Below, in pieces: positions 42,412 to 52,234 of a stretch of 64,000 nucleotides of DNA. The notes beneath the pieces are model-generated. The model was not told the origin of the DNA. It worked only from the letters and a program-made list of their open reading frames with translations, and made no database searches. Source of the DNA: an uncultured Acidobacteriia bacterium (GTDB taxonomy: Bacteria; Acidobacteriota; Terriglobia; Bryobacterales; Bryobacteraceae); assembly GCA_903851195.1 (NCBI GenBank), contig CAINNJ010000055.1, positions 1 through 64,000 on the forward strand, written 5' to 3'. A program made the translations under genes and the position numbers. How positions within the stretch are numbered: the first letter of the stretch is position 1; each line of letters starts with the position of its first letter.

Positions 42412-42729
42412 ATGTCTCCCGGTCGATACCTCTGTTCACAACTGGTGACACTGAGCCACGAGGAGGGCGCGACCATCGTCAACCTGGAGGAAATTTACGC
42501 CGCGGGCGCGGTGGTGGAGTCCGAAACGGCTGTGCCGGTGGATACCGGCGTGGAACTACGCTGCGGGCAGGCGTATTTCACGGGCAAAATCACGGCCGCC
42601 GAGGCGCACGACTTCGGCTGGAGGCTTTCCGTTTTGTTCTCACCCGAAACCCCCTGGCGGCCGGAGCAGTTTCGTCCCGAACATCTGTTCGATCCGGCAA
42701 CGGTACCAGGCGCGGTGAAAAAGACTTAG
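42412..42729 (+). CDS. Small PilZ-like hypothetical protein
   Basis: A 105-residue protein. Its beta-strand pattern (LCSQLVTLSHE, GATIVNLEEIYAAGAVVESETAVPV, GVELRCGQAYFTGKITAAEAHDFGWRLSVLFS) resembles PilZ-type c-di-GMP domains, but the RxxxR/DxSxxG signature is not intact, so c-di-GMP binding is doubtful. ATG 42376 is an alternative start. It is divergent from thrB and followed by a strong terminator, so it is a single-gene unit. Function unknown. Confidence 0.55.
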   Translation: MSPGRYLCSQLVTLSHEEGATIVNLEEIYAAGAVVESETAVPVDTGVELRCGQAYFTGKITAAEAHDFGWRLSVLFSPETPWRPEQFRPEHLFDPATVPGAVKKT

Positions 42730-42744
42730 GCCGCAAAAGAAAAG

Positions 42745-42784
42745 AACCGGCCCCGGGGCTGAGCGCGCCCCGTGCCGGTTTTTG
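42745..42784. terminator. Bidirectional terminator
   Basis: AACCGG near 42745 pairs with CCGGTT ending at 42780 through a GC-rich stem containing CCCGGGGC/GCGCCCCG, followed by TTTG. It separates the PilZ-like gene from the convergent frr. Confidence 0.8.
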
Positions 42785-42808
42785 TATTTTCGTCTTTCGC
42801 GGACCGAA

Positions 42809-43375
42809 CTACTTGATTTCCATGATTTCTTTTTCTTTGGCGCGCGCCAGCTGATCGAGCTTGCCCATGAAGTTGTCGGTCAGTTTCTGGGTCTCGTCCA
42901 GGCCGCGTCGCCCTTCGTCCTCGGGGATTTTCTTATCCTTCGCGAGACGATTGATCTGGTCGTTGGCGTCGCGGCGGATGTTGCGCACCGCCACGCGATG
43001 GTCTTCGGCCACGCCGTGCAGCTTCTTCGCCAGTTCCCGGCGGCGCTCTTCGTTCAGCGGCGGAATCGGAATCCGAATCATCTTGCCGTCGTTTGAGGGG
43101 TTTACGCCCAGGTCCGCGTTGCGGATCGCCTTTTCAATCGGCGCGATCTGCGATGTATCCCACGGCGTGACCGTGATCATGCCGGGCTCGGGAACATGCA
43201 GATTCGCCAGCTGATTCACCGGCGTGGGAGTGCCGTAATAGTCCATCCGCACATTGTCCAGCAGATGGATGCTGGCGCGGCCCGTACGGATCGTCCCCAT
43301 CGCATGTTGCAGGTCGCTGATGACCTTTTCCATGCGCGTTCTGGCGCCAGCTTCGATTTCCTTAACAGTATTCAT
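42809..43375 (-). CDS. frr: Ribosome recycling factor
   Basis: A 188-residue cytoplasmic factor that with EF-G splits post-termination ribosomes. RMEKVISDLQHAMGTIRTGRASIHLLDNVRMDYYGTPTPV is the conserved N-terminal region, and the C-terminal three-helix part has PPLNEERRRELAKKLHGVAEDHRVAVRNIRRD. Length is normal. It is last in the run rplM, rpsI, rpsB, tsf, pyrH, frr, seven bases after pyrH, and a bidirectional terminator follows. Confidence 0.97.
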   Translation of the reverse strand: MNTVKEIEAGARTRMEKVISDLQHAMGTIRTGRASIHLLDNVRMDYYGTPTPVNQLANLHVPEPGMITVTPWDTSQIAPIEKAIRNADLGVNPSNDGKMIRIPIPPLNEERRRELAKKLHGVAEDHRVAVRNIRRDANDQINRLAKDKKIPEDEGRRGLDETQKLTDNFMGKLDQLARAKEKEIMEIK

Positions 43376-43382
43376 GATGTTG

Positions 43383-44090
43383 TCAACTAATGAGCGTGCC
43401 GACCCGCTCGCCGGACGCCATTCGCATTATATTGCCCTGTGTGTTGAGGTTGAAGATCAGGATGGGCAGCTTGTTGTCCCGGCACATCGCAATTGAGGTC
43501 GCATCCATCACGCCCAGCGATTTCGTCAGCACTTCGGTATAGCCGATCTGCTCGTACATCACGGCATCCGGATGCTTCATCGGATCTTTGTCGTAAACGC
43601 CGTCCACTTTGGTGGCTTTCGCGATCACCTGGGCGCGGATTTCCAGCGCCCGCAGCGTGGCGGCGGTGTCGGTCGAGAAATACGGATTGGAGGTGCCGGC
43701 CGCGAAGATGACGATGCGGCCCTTTTCAAGATGTCGAATGGCCCGGCGGCGGATGTAGGGCTCCGCGACCTGGTGCATCTGGATCGCGCTCATCACGCGC
43801 GTGTGCTGGCCCATCTGCTCCAGGGCGTCCTGCAGCGCGAGCGCATTGATCACCGTCGCCAGCATGCCCATGTGGTCGCCGGTTACGCGGTCCATATTCC
43901 GGGCGGCGAGCGCGATGCCGCGGAAGATGTTGCCTCCGCCCACCACCACGCCCACCTGAATGCCGTTCTGTGACAGAGCGGCAATTTCCGCGGCCAGACC
44001 TTTGACGCGTTCCGCATCGAGTCCGAAGGATTGCGGGCCGGCCATAGCCTCGCCGCTGAGTTTGAGGAGAATGCGTTCGTATTTGGGCAT
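43383..44090 (-). CDS. pyrH: UMP kinase
   Basis: A 235-residue hexameric kinase that makes UDP from [16 protein letters not shown] is the N-terminal phosphate-binding strand; [12 protein letters not shown] and [20 protein letters not shown] are PyrH hallmarks, and [18 protein letters not shown] carries the catalytic Asp/Thr. [17 protein letters not shown] completes the ATP site. It lies seven bases before frr and 58 bases after tsf, so the three form the usual tsf-pyrH-frr unit. Confidence 0.97.
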   Translation of the reverse strand: MPKYERILLKLSGEAMAGPQSFGLDAERVKGLAAEIAALSQNGIQVGVVVGGGNIFRGIALAARNMDRVTGDHMGMLATVINALALQDALEQMGQHTRVMSAIQMHQVAEPYIRRRAIRHLEKGRIVIFAAGTSNPYFSTDTAATLRALEIRAQVIAKATKVDGVYDKDPMKHPDAVMYEQIGYTEVLTKSLGVMDATSIAMCRDNKLPILIFNLNTQGNIMRMASGERVGTLIS

Positions 44091-44148
44091 TGGAAAGGTG
44101 GGCAGGCAGGCGCCAGGATGGCGCCTGCCCGGGACTGCGATGGACTGA

Positions 44149-44769
44149 TTACGCCTGCGCCGCGTCGGTCGCCGTTTCGCCGACCTTGAAACGGGCGAAG
44201 CGGGAAACCGAGATGTTCTCGCCGAGCTTGGCGATCTTCGCCTTGATCAGCTGGTCGATTGTCATCGTATTCTCTTTGACGAACGGCTGTTCCAGCAGGC
44301 AGACCTCTTCGTAGAACTTCGCCATGCGGCCTTCCACGATCTTCTCGGCCACTTTCTCCGGCTTGCCTTCGTTCACCGCGCGCGCCTTCTGGATCTCTTT
44401 TTCCTTCGCCAGCACGGCTTCGGTGACATCTTCCTTGCGGATGAACTGCGGATCGGCGGCGGCGATGTGCATCGCCAGATCGCGGACCAGTTCCTGGAAA
44501 TCGTCGGTGCGGGCCACGAAGTCGGACTCGCAGTTCACTTCCACGAGTACGCCCAGCTGCGAACCGGCGTGAATATAGGTGCCGACCGAACCCTGCTTCG
44601 TGGTGCGGCTCGACTTTTTGCCGGCCGAGGCGATGCCCCACTTGCGCAGAAGGGTTTCCCCTTCGGCCAGGTCACCTTTTGCCTCGACGAGCGCCTTCTT
44701 GCACTCCATCATTCCGGCTCCGGTACGCTCCCGGAGCTGCTTGACTAAACTTGCGCTGATTTCGGCCAT
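44149..44769 (-). CDS. tsf: Translation elongation factor Ts
   Basis: A 206-residue nucleotide exchange factor for EF-Tu. [31 protein letters not shown] is the N-terminal UBA-like module, and [29 protein letters not shown] is the conserved core. It is of the short bacterial form with one core repeat region and ends soon after [17 protein letters not shown]. It follows rpsB by 99 bases, the normal neighbour. Confidence 0.96.
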   Translation of the reverse strand: MAEISASLVKQLRERTGAGMMECKKALVEAKGDLAEGETLLRKWGIASAGKKSSRTTKQGSVGTYIHAGSQLGVLVEVNCESDFVARTDDFQELVRDLAMHIAAADPQFIRKEDVTEAVLAKEKEIQKARAVNEGKPEKVAEKIVEGRMAKFYEEVCLLEQPFVKENTMTIDQLIKAKIAKLGENISVSRFARFKVGETATDAAQA

Positions 44770-44868
44770 AAATTTAATTTTCCTGCTTCAGGCTGCTGAA
44801 CGCACCACAGGACCGCAACGGTCCGGAAAGTTCCCGGAGACGCCGGCGGTCCTGGAGTGCCGGGCGTT

Positions 44869-45768
44869 TTAGACTTGAGAGGCTTCGGTTACCGCGGCTT
44901 CCGGCTCGGCTCCGGTTTCGGATGCCGGTCCCTTGCGGGTGGCAGCCGTGTCGTCGAGCATCAGGCTTTCCTGCATGATCTGCTCGGCGTACTTGGGGTC
45001 CACATACTGCGAATACTCGGCCGGCAGTTCTTCCACCGGGCCGTCTTCCACCGCTTCCTTGCCGGCGCCGAAATCGTGTTCGGTAGCCAGCGCGCGGCCT
45101 TCAATGACGGAATCCGCAATCTTGCTGGTGAACAGACGAATGGCGCGGAGAGCGTCGTCATTGCCGGGAATCACCCAGTCCACTTCGTCCGGATCGCAGT
45201 TGGTGTCCACGATGGCGACCACCGGGATGCCCAGACGGCGGGCTTCCTTCACGGCAATCGCTTCTTTGTTCGAATCGATGACAAAGACGACATCCGGCAG
45301 GCCCGGCATATCTTTGATACCGGCCAGGTTCGAATCGAGATGCTTGCGCTCCCGTTCCATCCGGACGATTTCCTTCTTTGGGCGGCCACCGTAGGAGCCC
45401 TCGGCAGCCATCTGCTCGAGTTCCTTCAGGCGCTTAATCGATTTCTGGACCGTGACCATGTTGGTGAGCAAACCGCCCAGCCAGCGCTGATTCACATAAA
45501 ACATCTGGCAGCGGTTGGCTTCTTCGGCCACCGCTTCCTGAGCCTGGCGCTTGGTGCCGACGAAAAGAACCGTCTTGCCCTGAGCCGCCATTTCAACCAC
45601 ATACCGCGCCGCGTCTTTGAAGAGCTTCAGCGTCTTCTGCAGGTCGATGATGTAGATCCCGTTTCGTTCGCCAAAGATGTATTCTTTCATCTTTGGATTC
45701 CAGCGCTTGGTCTGGTGCCCGAAGTGAACGCCGGCTTCGAGCAATTCTTTCATGGAAATAGCAGGCAA
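44869..45768 (-). CDS. rpsB: 30S ribosomal protein S2
   Basis: A 299-residue small-subunit protein. [41 protein letters not shown] is the S2 N-terminus, and [26 protein letters not shown] is the conserved GTP-binding-like region. The C-terminus extends about 60 residues beyond the usual end with an acidic, low-complexity tail ([17 protein letters not shown]). The start is a TTG at 45768, five bases after AGGAG. A large inverted repeat lies in the leader. Located between rpsI and tsf. Confidence 0.97.
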   Translation of the reverse strand: MPAISMKELLEAGVHFGHQTKRWNPKMKEYIFGERNGIYIIDLQKTLKLFKDAARYVVEMAAQGKTVLFVGTKRQAQEAVAEEANRCQMFYVNQRWLGGLLTNMVTVQKSIKRLKELEQMAAEGSYGGRPKKEIVRMERERKHLDSNLAGIKDMPGLPDVVFVIDSNKEAIAVKEARRLGIPVVAIVDTNCDPDEVDWVIPGNDDALRAIRLFTSKIADSVIEGRALATEHDFGAGKEAVEDGPVEELPAEYSQYVDPKYAEQIMQESLMLDDTAATRKGPASETGAEPEAAVTEASQV

Positions 45769-45865
45769 ACGAACTCCTTACAAATAAACAGAACCCATAC
45801 CTCCGCAATGCTGTCCTAAGCGAGATTTGCACCGGGGAGGAATACGAGAGGATGGACACAGTTTC

Positions 45866-45914
45866 GGGGCGTGGTTCGTTCGCGCGGAAAAAGAACCGCG
45901 AAAAACCACGCCCC
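45866..45914 (-). other. Stem-loop between rpsI and rpsB
   Basis: GGGGCGTGGTT at 45866-45876 is the perfect complement of 45904-45914, with an inner CGCGG/CCGCG pair. On the transcribed (minus) strand it ends before the rpsB ribosome site. It could be an attenuator or an S2-responsive leader; this is inference. Confidence 0.6.
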
Positions 45915-45935
45915 GGCCACAACCAGCAAATACTT

Positions 45936-46337
45936 CTAACGCTTGGAGAACTGGAACCGCTTACGGGCGCCCTTCTGGCCGTACTTCTTCCGTTCGTGCT
46001 GCCGGGGATCGCGGGTCAGAAGGCCGGCCTTCTTCAGCGCGCCACGGAGCTCGACGTTGAACTGAACCAGAGCGCGTGCAATACCGAGCCGAATCGCCCC
46101 GGCCTGACCCACGACGCCACCGCCGTTTGCCAGCACCAGAACGTCGAACCGTTCCTGCATTTCCACCGTACGCAAAGCCTGCTGCACCGGAATGCGGGTG
46201 GCTTCGGTCGGGAAATAGTTCTCAAACGCCCGGCCGTTCACGGTGATCTTGCCCGATCCCGGCCTCAGGAACACGCGCGCAATGCTGCGTTTGCGACGTC
46301 CGGTCCCCAGATACTGCTCAATTTTTCTTAACGCCAA
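45936..46337 (-). CDS. rpsI: 30S ribosomal protein S9
   Basis: A 133-residue small-subunit protein. [28 protein letters not shown] is the S9 start, and [27 protein letters not shown] is the basic C-terminal tail that reaches the P-site tRNA. The start is a TTG (46337-46335). It follows rplM by 51 bases, the universal rplM-rpsI pairing. Confidence 0.97.
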   Translation of the reverse strand: MALRKIEQYLGTGRRKRSIARVFLRPGSGKITVNGRAFENYFPTEATRIPVQQALRTVEMQERFDVLVLANGGGVVGQAGAIRLGIARALVQFNVELRGALKKAGLLTRDPRQHERKKYGQKGARKRFQFSKR

Positions 46338-46388
46338 CTTCGGGATACCTTTCCTAAGAGCTTCTTTAGATCGCAGGCTGTGAACAGC

Positions 46389-46820
46389 TTACGAAATGGT
46401 GAGCGCCGCGGGTTGCTGGGCGGCGTGCGGATGTTTATCACCCGCGTAGACTTTCAGCTTCCGGTACATCTGCTTGCCGAGTTTGGTCTTTGGCAGCATG
46501 CCCGAAATTGCTTCCTCGATCATACGGGTCGGACGAGAGGCGCGAACTTTCTTCGCACCTGTTTCAACCAGTCCACCCGGGTAGCCGGTGAAGTGCCGAT
46601 ATACTTTTTGATCGTCCTTTTTGCCCGTCAGTTTGACCTTGGAGGCATTGAGAACAATCACGTGGTCGCCCGTGTCGATAAAGGGCGCCCAGCTCGCTTT
46701 GTGTTTACCCATCAACAGCTGGGCTGCACGGCTGGCGAGTTTGCCGAGGACAACATCATTGGCATCGATAACATGCCATTTTCTTTCGATTCCCGGCTTT
46801 GACGGGAAGACCGTACTCAT
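46389..46820 (-). CDS. rplM: 50S ribosomal protein L13
   Basis: A 143-residue large-subunit protein. WHVIDANDVVLGKLASRAAQLLMGKHKASW is the N-terminal L13 signature, and PTRMIEEAISGMLPKTKLGKQMYRKLKVYAGDKHPHAAQ the C-terminal one. ATG 46820 is chosen over GTG 46826. It heads the rplM to frr run; two hairpins and TATAAT lie in its leader. Confidence 0.97.
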   Translation of the reverse strand: MSTVFPSKPGIERKWHVIDANDVVLGKLASRAAQLLMGKHKASWAPFIDTGDHVIVLNASKVKLTGKKDDQKVYRHFTGYPGGLVETGAKKVRASRPTRMIEEAISGMLPKTKLGKQMYRKLKVYAGDKHPHAAQQPAALTIS

Positions 46821-46859
46821 GAACACACGACTCCGTTTGATTGCGCTACCAATATAGGC

Positions 46860-46990
46860 TACCGAAGGCTGCGGAATATGTCAAACCGCTGAATACGCAT
46901 GACTGCCCGTTGCGCGCTATTGGGAGCGCGCTGATCTCACTCGGGCCTGCTGCCCGGGTCCTGACACGCCTTCTCAAAGAATTATACCAG
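46860..46990 (-). promoter_or_regulatory. rplM leader: promoter and two hairpins
   Basis: Read leftwards, a TATAAT box is at 46986-46981, then a hairpin with CGGGC/GCCCG arms (about 46942-46956), then a perfect hairpin GCGCGCT/AGCGCGC (46912-46931), then TTGACA at 46884-46879, which may be a second promoter. The hairpins suggest an L13-type autoregulatory leader. The rest of the gap to 47030 shows no gene. Confidence 0.5.
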
Positions 46991-47030
46991 TTCGTAATCC
47001 GCGGAACGCCTGGGGGTTCGAAACTTCGCT

Positions 47031-47474
47031 TTAACTTCTCTCCCGGCCGATCACGAACGTCGTAACGATCCCGCCGATCCCGCCAACGCCCAAAATGCCG
47101 CCCGTTACGTCGTGGCCTTTGAGCGCCGCGCACAAACCCGCCCCCAGGCTGGCGAAAGTGATCGCCACCGCGCAGATCTGGCCGCGCCTGGCTTCTTTGA
47201 ATTGTTCTCTGCTTTGATCGATCCGGGCCTGGACGATCCGGATCTCAAGGTTGTGACGATGCGCGGCCTCGGCTTCGGTCATGCGAAAGATGCGATCCGC
47301 TAAACCGGGCTGGATTTCCTCGTAGCCCGCCAGCAAGCGTGGGGAAGGGACAGGGCCGCTAAAAGCAGTAGCGGTGAGAGTGGTTGTACGCCCGCAGGCC
47401 GATTGCAAACCGGCAGGCACTTTCCCGGGCGGCTGATTAGTGGCTCTTTGCGGTTCGTTCGGTGAGCTCGACAT
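47031..47474 (-). CDS. DUF2335-like membrane protein
   Basis: A 147-residue protein. GYEEIQPGLADRIFRMTEAEAAHRHNLEIRIVQARIDQSREQFKEARRGQ is the helical DUF2335 region, followed by two hydrophobic segments, AVAITFASLGAGLCAAL and TGGILGVGGIGGIVTTFVIG, that should anchor it in the membrane. The function of the family is unknown. It overlaps the small upstream gene by 38 bases, implying joint translation. Confidence 0.75.
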   Translation of the reverse strand: MSSSPNEPQRATNQPPGKVPAGLQSACGRTTTLTATAFSGPVPSPRLLAGYEEIQPGLADRIFRMTEAEAAHRHNLEIRIVQARIDQSREQFKEARRGQICAVAITFASLGAGLCAALKGHDVTGGILGVGGIGGIVTTFVIGRERS

Positions 47475-47658
47475 CTATTTGCCCCATTGCGTCAAATAGA
47501 CCCTTGCCCACGACTCCCCAATCGGCCCGAATACCTTCTTCGACCGTAGTTTCTGCCAAATTCTTACCTGCGTGGAAGAATTGGATTTCACCGCGCTGTC
47601 CGGAAAGCGTAAACACGCTGCCGAACCCCCGCAGGAAACCGTTCAGTTGGCGACTCAT
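47437..47658 (-). CDS. Small hypothetical protein upstream of DUF2335
   Basis: A 73-residue protein with no recognised family. FLRGFGSVFTLSGQRGEIQFF and AETTVEEGIRADWGVVGKGLFDAM are conserved-looking and neither very basic nor hydrophobic. ATG 47658 is chosen because the upstream part of the frame lacks any pattern. It overlaps the DUF2335 gene by 38 bases in another frame. Expression is inferred from the overlap and good coding character. Confidence 0.5.
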   Translation of the reverse strand: MSRQLNGFLRGFGSVFTLSGQRGEIQFFHAGKNLAETTVEEGIRADWGVVGKGLFDAMGQIDVELTERTAKSH

Positions 47659-47769
47659 AGCTCCAATTATAGACGCTTCAATTGGTAAAGCAAATTCTAC
47701 CGTCCACACGTCGAAGCCACAAGTACGTTGCCGTATCCCGTACCATTGCGGCACCCGGCCCTGTCCCGA

Positions 47770-50700
47770 TCACCGGAACTCCGCGGCCTTTCGTCCCGAT
47801 CCGCCCGCCGCCGGCTGTGCCGTCCGCTGGTAGTTCGGGAACTCCGGACGCGTCGGTTCCACCACCGGATGTTCCTTTAACTGCTGCAGGGCAATCGTCA
47901 CCGCTCGTTCCAGTTGCGGATCATGTCCTTCGGACACCAGCTTCGGGTCCATCTCGATCTCCACGTCCGGCGCGACACCCTTATTCTCCACATCCCACTC
48001 GTTCTTCGGATTGAAGAAGCCGAAATCCGGCGCCGTCACCGTCCCGCCGTCCATCAGCGTCGGATACTGCCCGATTCCCACCAGCCCGCCCCACGTTCTC
48101 TTGCCGACCAGCGTGCCCGTCTTCGTGGACCGGAACATCCACGGCATGGCATCTCCGCCCGACCCCGCCATCTCGTTGATCACCATCACCTTCGGACCCA
48201 GAATCGCCGCCGCGGGCGAGCGGTAGATCGCCCCATACCGGGGACTCCACCATCCAAACAGCTGCCGGTTCAGCACTTCGATCACATAATCCGCCACCTG
48301 GCCGCCGCTGTTGAACCGCTCGTCCAGCACCAGACCCTGTTTGTCCGTCTGCGCGAAGTAGTAGCGGTGAAACTGGTGAGGCCGCCCTGCCCGGTGTCCG
48401 GCATATAAACATAGGCCAGTTTGCCGCCGCTCAGCTTATCCACCAGCCGCCGGTTGTCTTCCACCCACGCCTGATGCCGCAACTGGAGTTCGTTCGCCAC
48501 CGGCACCACGGTCACTTCCCGCTTTCCCGCGCCCGCCGCGTCGCTTGCGACCCGCAGCACCACATGCTTGCCGGCCGTGTTTTCAAGAAGGCTCGAAAGG
48601 TCGTCCTTCCCGGTCAGTTCCTGCCCGTTCACCGCCAGCAGGAAATCTCCGGCATTCACGTTCAAACCCGGCGCGGCCAAAGGCGCCTGCAACTCCGGAT
48701 TCCAGTTCTCGCCCGTGTAAATCCGCCGGATGCGATAGCGGTTGTTCACAATCTCGTAGTCCGCGCCGAGCAGGCCGCCCGGAATGGCGCGCGCGGTCGG
48801 AATGTTGCCCCCGCCGCCGCGCAGATGTCCGACGGTCATCTCGCTCAGCATGTCGTGGAAGATGTAATTGAGATCGGCGCGCGAGGACAGCGAGTCCAGA
48901 TACTTCTCATACGCCTTTTCCTGATCCGCCACGTTCACGCCATGCAGGTTCGGGTCGTAGAAATAGCTGCGCTCGATGCGCCAGACTTCGTGGTACATCT
49001 GCTTCCACTCGGCCACGGGATCCACCAGCGCCTCCACTTCCGTGAGTTTCAGCGCGCCCTCACCCGGCTTGACCGGCGCGGACGAGGACACGATGACGAA
49101 CGGCGGCGGCGTCGCCGCACCGCCCCGGCCGCCCCGTCCACCCGCGCCCCCGCCCATTCTCAGCAGCATCCTGTCGCCGTTGGCGGAAAGATCGAAGGCC
49201 GCGACTCCGGTCGCCAGCGTTTCCGTTTTGCGGGTCTTCAGATCGAAGCGCACCAGCGTCGCGCCCCCGCCACCGCCGCGCCCGCCGCCCGAACCCGCTT
49301 CGGTGACAAACACGATGCCCGCCCGTCCCGTCGCGAGCCCGCCATAGTTGCGCGCGGGCAGCGGCAACGCGACAATTCGCTGGGCAATCTTCTCGAAATC
49401 GATCCGGACCGGCTTAGGCGGCGCTTCCGGCCGAGCCCCGCCACCACGTCCGCCGCGCCCGCCGCCGGACTCTGCGTCCGCCGCCTCGCCCGGCGCTTTC
49501 TCGTCATCGGACTCCGGCGCGAGCGGTGACGCCACATTGTTTGGCAATACCGCCAGGTACACGCTGCTGGTCACCTCGTGCTCGTCGCTGGTCATATCCA
49601 GACCGCTCGACGTGGGGCCAAAATTCGTGCTCGCCGTGAAGTACAGATACTGCCCGTCGCGATCGAAGGCCGGCCGCCGCGCGTCGCTCATGCCGTCCGT
49701 GATCTGGTGCGTCTTGCCGTCCTCCAGCGAGTACACGAACACCGCGTGCAGCCGGTTCGGCAGGGACCGCGAAAAGGCCAGCCACTTCGAATCGCCGGAC
49801 CAGTTGAATTCCCGGCTGGCTTCATGGAAGTAATCGGTATCCACATGCGTGAGCTTGCCGGCCGCAATCTCCACTTCCCAGATGTTCAGCTGATTGTCGT
49901 GGAACGCGATCCGCCTGCTGTCGGGCGACCACTTCGGGCTGAAGTAGTACGCGGCTTTCCCGGCCAGCGGGATCTTCTTCGTCTCGCCGTCGCCGTTCTG
50001 CCCTTTGATGTGCAGCGCGTACTCACCGGCTTCGTCGGAAAAGTAGGCGATCGACCGCCCGTCCGGGGACCATGCCGGCGCGCGTTCCATCACTCCTGGC
50101 GTATGTGTCAGATCCCGCAGATCGCCCTTTTCCGCCGGCGCGGTAAAGATCTCGCCATGCGCTTCGAACACGGCCCGCATGCCGGTGGGAGAAATCTTCG
50201 CGTTCTGAATCTGGCTCGCCACATTCTGGAACCGAGGCCGCACTTCGGAAAGGTCCGCCGTAATCTGCACCGGAACGGCGTGTTCCTTGCCGGTCGCGAT
50301 GTCGAAGATATGAATCTGCCCGAACTGCTCATAAACGATACCGCCCGGCCCCGCGCTCGCCGACACGATATCGCGCACGGTCCCGGTCCCGTTGTTCGGA
50401 ATCAGCTTCTTCACCTGTTTCGACGCGGGGTCGTACTCGAACAGCGTCATCGGGCCGTCGCGGTCGGAAAGGAAATAGACCTTGCCGCCGATCCACATGG
50501 GATTAATATCGTTGGAATCCGTGCGCGGAACCTTCACCGTGGTGAGATCGGCCAGGTTCACGATCCACAGATAGCTGGCCTCGCCCCCGCGATACCGCTT
50601 CCACGCCACGAAGTTGCTGAAACCGGGCGCGAACTGCCCGCCATCCAGCGGCGCGTACACCATTCGTTTCCCGTCCGGCGAATAGGCGCCCGTGCAGGCC

Positions 50701-51152
50701 ATTGGCAAGGGCAGGGAAGCCGCCAGGCCGCCCTCCGCCGCCACCGTGAACAGCTCCGTGTAGCGCGACTGGCTCTCGCGGTTCGAACGAAACAGAATCC
50801 GCTTACCGTCGTGCGTCCAGCCCACCACGCGATCGGCGTCGGGATGATACGTGATGCGCTTCGGAATTCCGCCCGACACAGGCACGGTAAAAACGTCCGT
50901 ATTGCCGTCGTATTCGCCCGAAAACGCGATGGTGTTCCCGTCGGGCGAGAAAGCCGCGTCGGTCTCGAAACCTGTTCCGGACGTGAGCCGCTGCGCCATG
51001 CCTCCCTGCCGCGGCACACTCCACAAATCGCTGGCGTAAGTAAAAACGATCAGATCTTTGTTCATCGCCGGACGCTGCAGCAGATGCAGCGCGGCGGGCT
51101 GGGCGAAGGCGAAGGATGCGGAAAGGAAAAGAAAGCCGGCGGAAAGTCTCAC
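47770..51152 (-). pseudogene. Tricorn-type protease, frameshifted
   Basis: A secreted tricorn-like protease of about 1,125 residues if read through. From GTG 51152 (GAGGAG upstream; signal RLSAGFLFLSASFAFA) come TolB-like propeller repeats (FSPDGNTIAFSGEYDG and others), a second propeller with Gly/Arg-rich inserts, a C1/PDZ region (LAAPGLNVNAGDFLLAVNGQELTG) and then the catalytic core. The frame breaks near 48368: DTGQGGLTSF is followed by a nonsense tail, while the expected continuation, VLDERFNSGGQVADYVIEV, is in the next frame. One missing base explains it (TTCACCGC where TTCAACCGC would fit). The Ser-containing EMAGSGGDAMPWMF lies after the break, so the product as written lacks its nucleophile. 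Sequencing error remains possible. Confidence 0.8.
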
Positions 51153-51220
51153 AGGAGCACTCCTCAGGAATCTAGCCAGTCTAGCGCGTCGGCGGCATTC
51201 CGGTTTGCGCCTACACTGAG

Positions 51221-52234
51221 ATGGATATGGAAATTGTTGCCGGAGTGCTGCTGGGCGGTCTCGCCTGGCTGTTTGTCCGCGTGGTTCTGCTCGGGGTGTA
51301 CACCGTCGACCAGAACGAGCGCGCCGTGAAGACCAGTTTCGGGCGTGCGGAACGCGTTGCCGAGGGGAAGACGACCCTCGACGATCCCATTGCCGAGCAT
51401 CTGCGGCCCGAAGAACGCGAGCGATACCGTTACCCACAGGTCCGCGTGATCCAGCCCGGCGGGCCCTACTTTAAGATGCCGTGGGAGAACATCCACAAAG
51501 TTTCCATCGCCACCATGACGGTGAATATGGCCCTCGATCTGGAGGACCGCGAAGCCAACCAGGGAGGCACCCGCCTCGAAGCCGTCACGAAAGACCAGCT
51601 AAACACCGGCCTGACCGGACAGATCCGCTATCGCGTGAGCGAAAGCAATCTCTACGCCTTTCTTTTCGGCATCAAGAAGCCGTTCGTGCACGTGCTCGGT
51701 TACTTCGTTTCCGTGCTGCGGCAACGCATCGCGAATTTTGAGGCGAAGCCCGATCCCCTGACGCTGCCGGCAGCCGGCGCCGTCCCCGGCAACGTCGCGG
51801 GCAGTGAAATGATCGGCGTCTCCATCAACGATCTGCGCAAGAATCTGCGCGATCTGAACGAGTACGTCGATAACGAATGCCGCTCCGCCCCCGCCCGTTA
51901 CGGCGTGGTCTTCGACGCCTCCCTGATCACTGCCATCGACCCTCCCCCGGAAGTGGAATCCGCCCTCGCTGCCATCAACACCGCGCACAACCAGGTCTCG
52001 AGCGACATCAGTCTGGCGCAGGCTTCGGCGGATCAGAAGATCGTGCAGTCCCGGCGTGCCGTCGAAATCGAAACCCTCCGCGCGCAGGCCGAAATGGCGC
52101 CCATCCAGTCACTGGCGCAGGAACTCCTCGAACTTTATAAGGCCGGACCGGCTGTGCTCGCGTCCTATCTCCGCAACGTGCGCATGGCCCTGCTCGACAA
52201 GGCCCAACAAATCTATCTGGAGGTGAGCCGGTGA
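51221..52234 (+). CDS. SPFH/Band 7 membrane protein
   Basis: A 337-residue protein anchored by one N-terminal helix (VAGVLLGGLAWLFVRVVLLG). The SPFH domain begins YTVDQNERAVKTSFGRAERV and shows IQPGGPYFKMPWENIHKVSIATM, as in HflK/stomatin-like proteins. After it comes a helical coiled-coil region (DQKIVQSRRAVEIETLRAQAEMAPIQSL). Such proteins form membrane rings that organise proteases or lipids. It overlaps the next SPFH gene by four bases (GTGA), so the two probably form a hetero-complex as HflK and HflC do, but these are not clear orthologues. It is divergent from the tricorn gene. Confidence 0.82.
   Translation: MDMEIVAGVLLGGLAWLFVRVVLLGVYTVDQNERAVKTSFGRAERVAEGKTTLDDPIAEHLRPEERERYRYPQVRVIQPGGPYFKMPWENIHKVSIATMTVNMALDLEDREANQGGTRLEAVTKDQLNTGLTGQIRYRVSESNLYAFLFGIKKPFVHVLGYFVSVLRQRIANFEAKPDPLTLPAAGAVPGNVAGSEMIGVSINDLRKNLRDLNEYVDNECRSAPARYGVVFDASLITAIDPPPEVESALAAINTAHNQVSSDISLAQASADQKIVQSRRAVEIETLRAQAEMAPIQSLAQELLELYKAGPAVLASYLRNVRMALLDKAQQIYLEVSR

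Noticed and set aside
49578-51329. Long plus-strand frame opposite the tricorn gene
   Set aside because: Same shadow composition and no homology pattern; it would cross the start of the SPFH gene.
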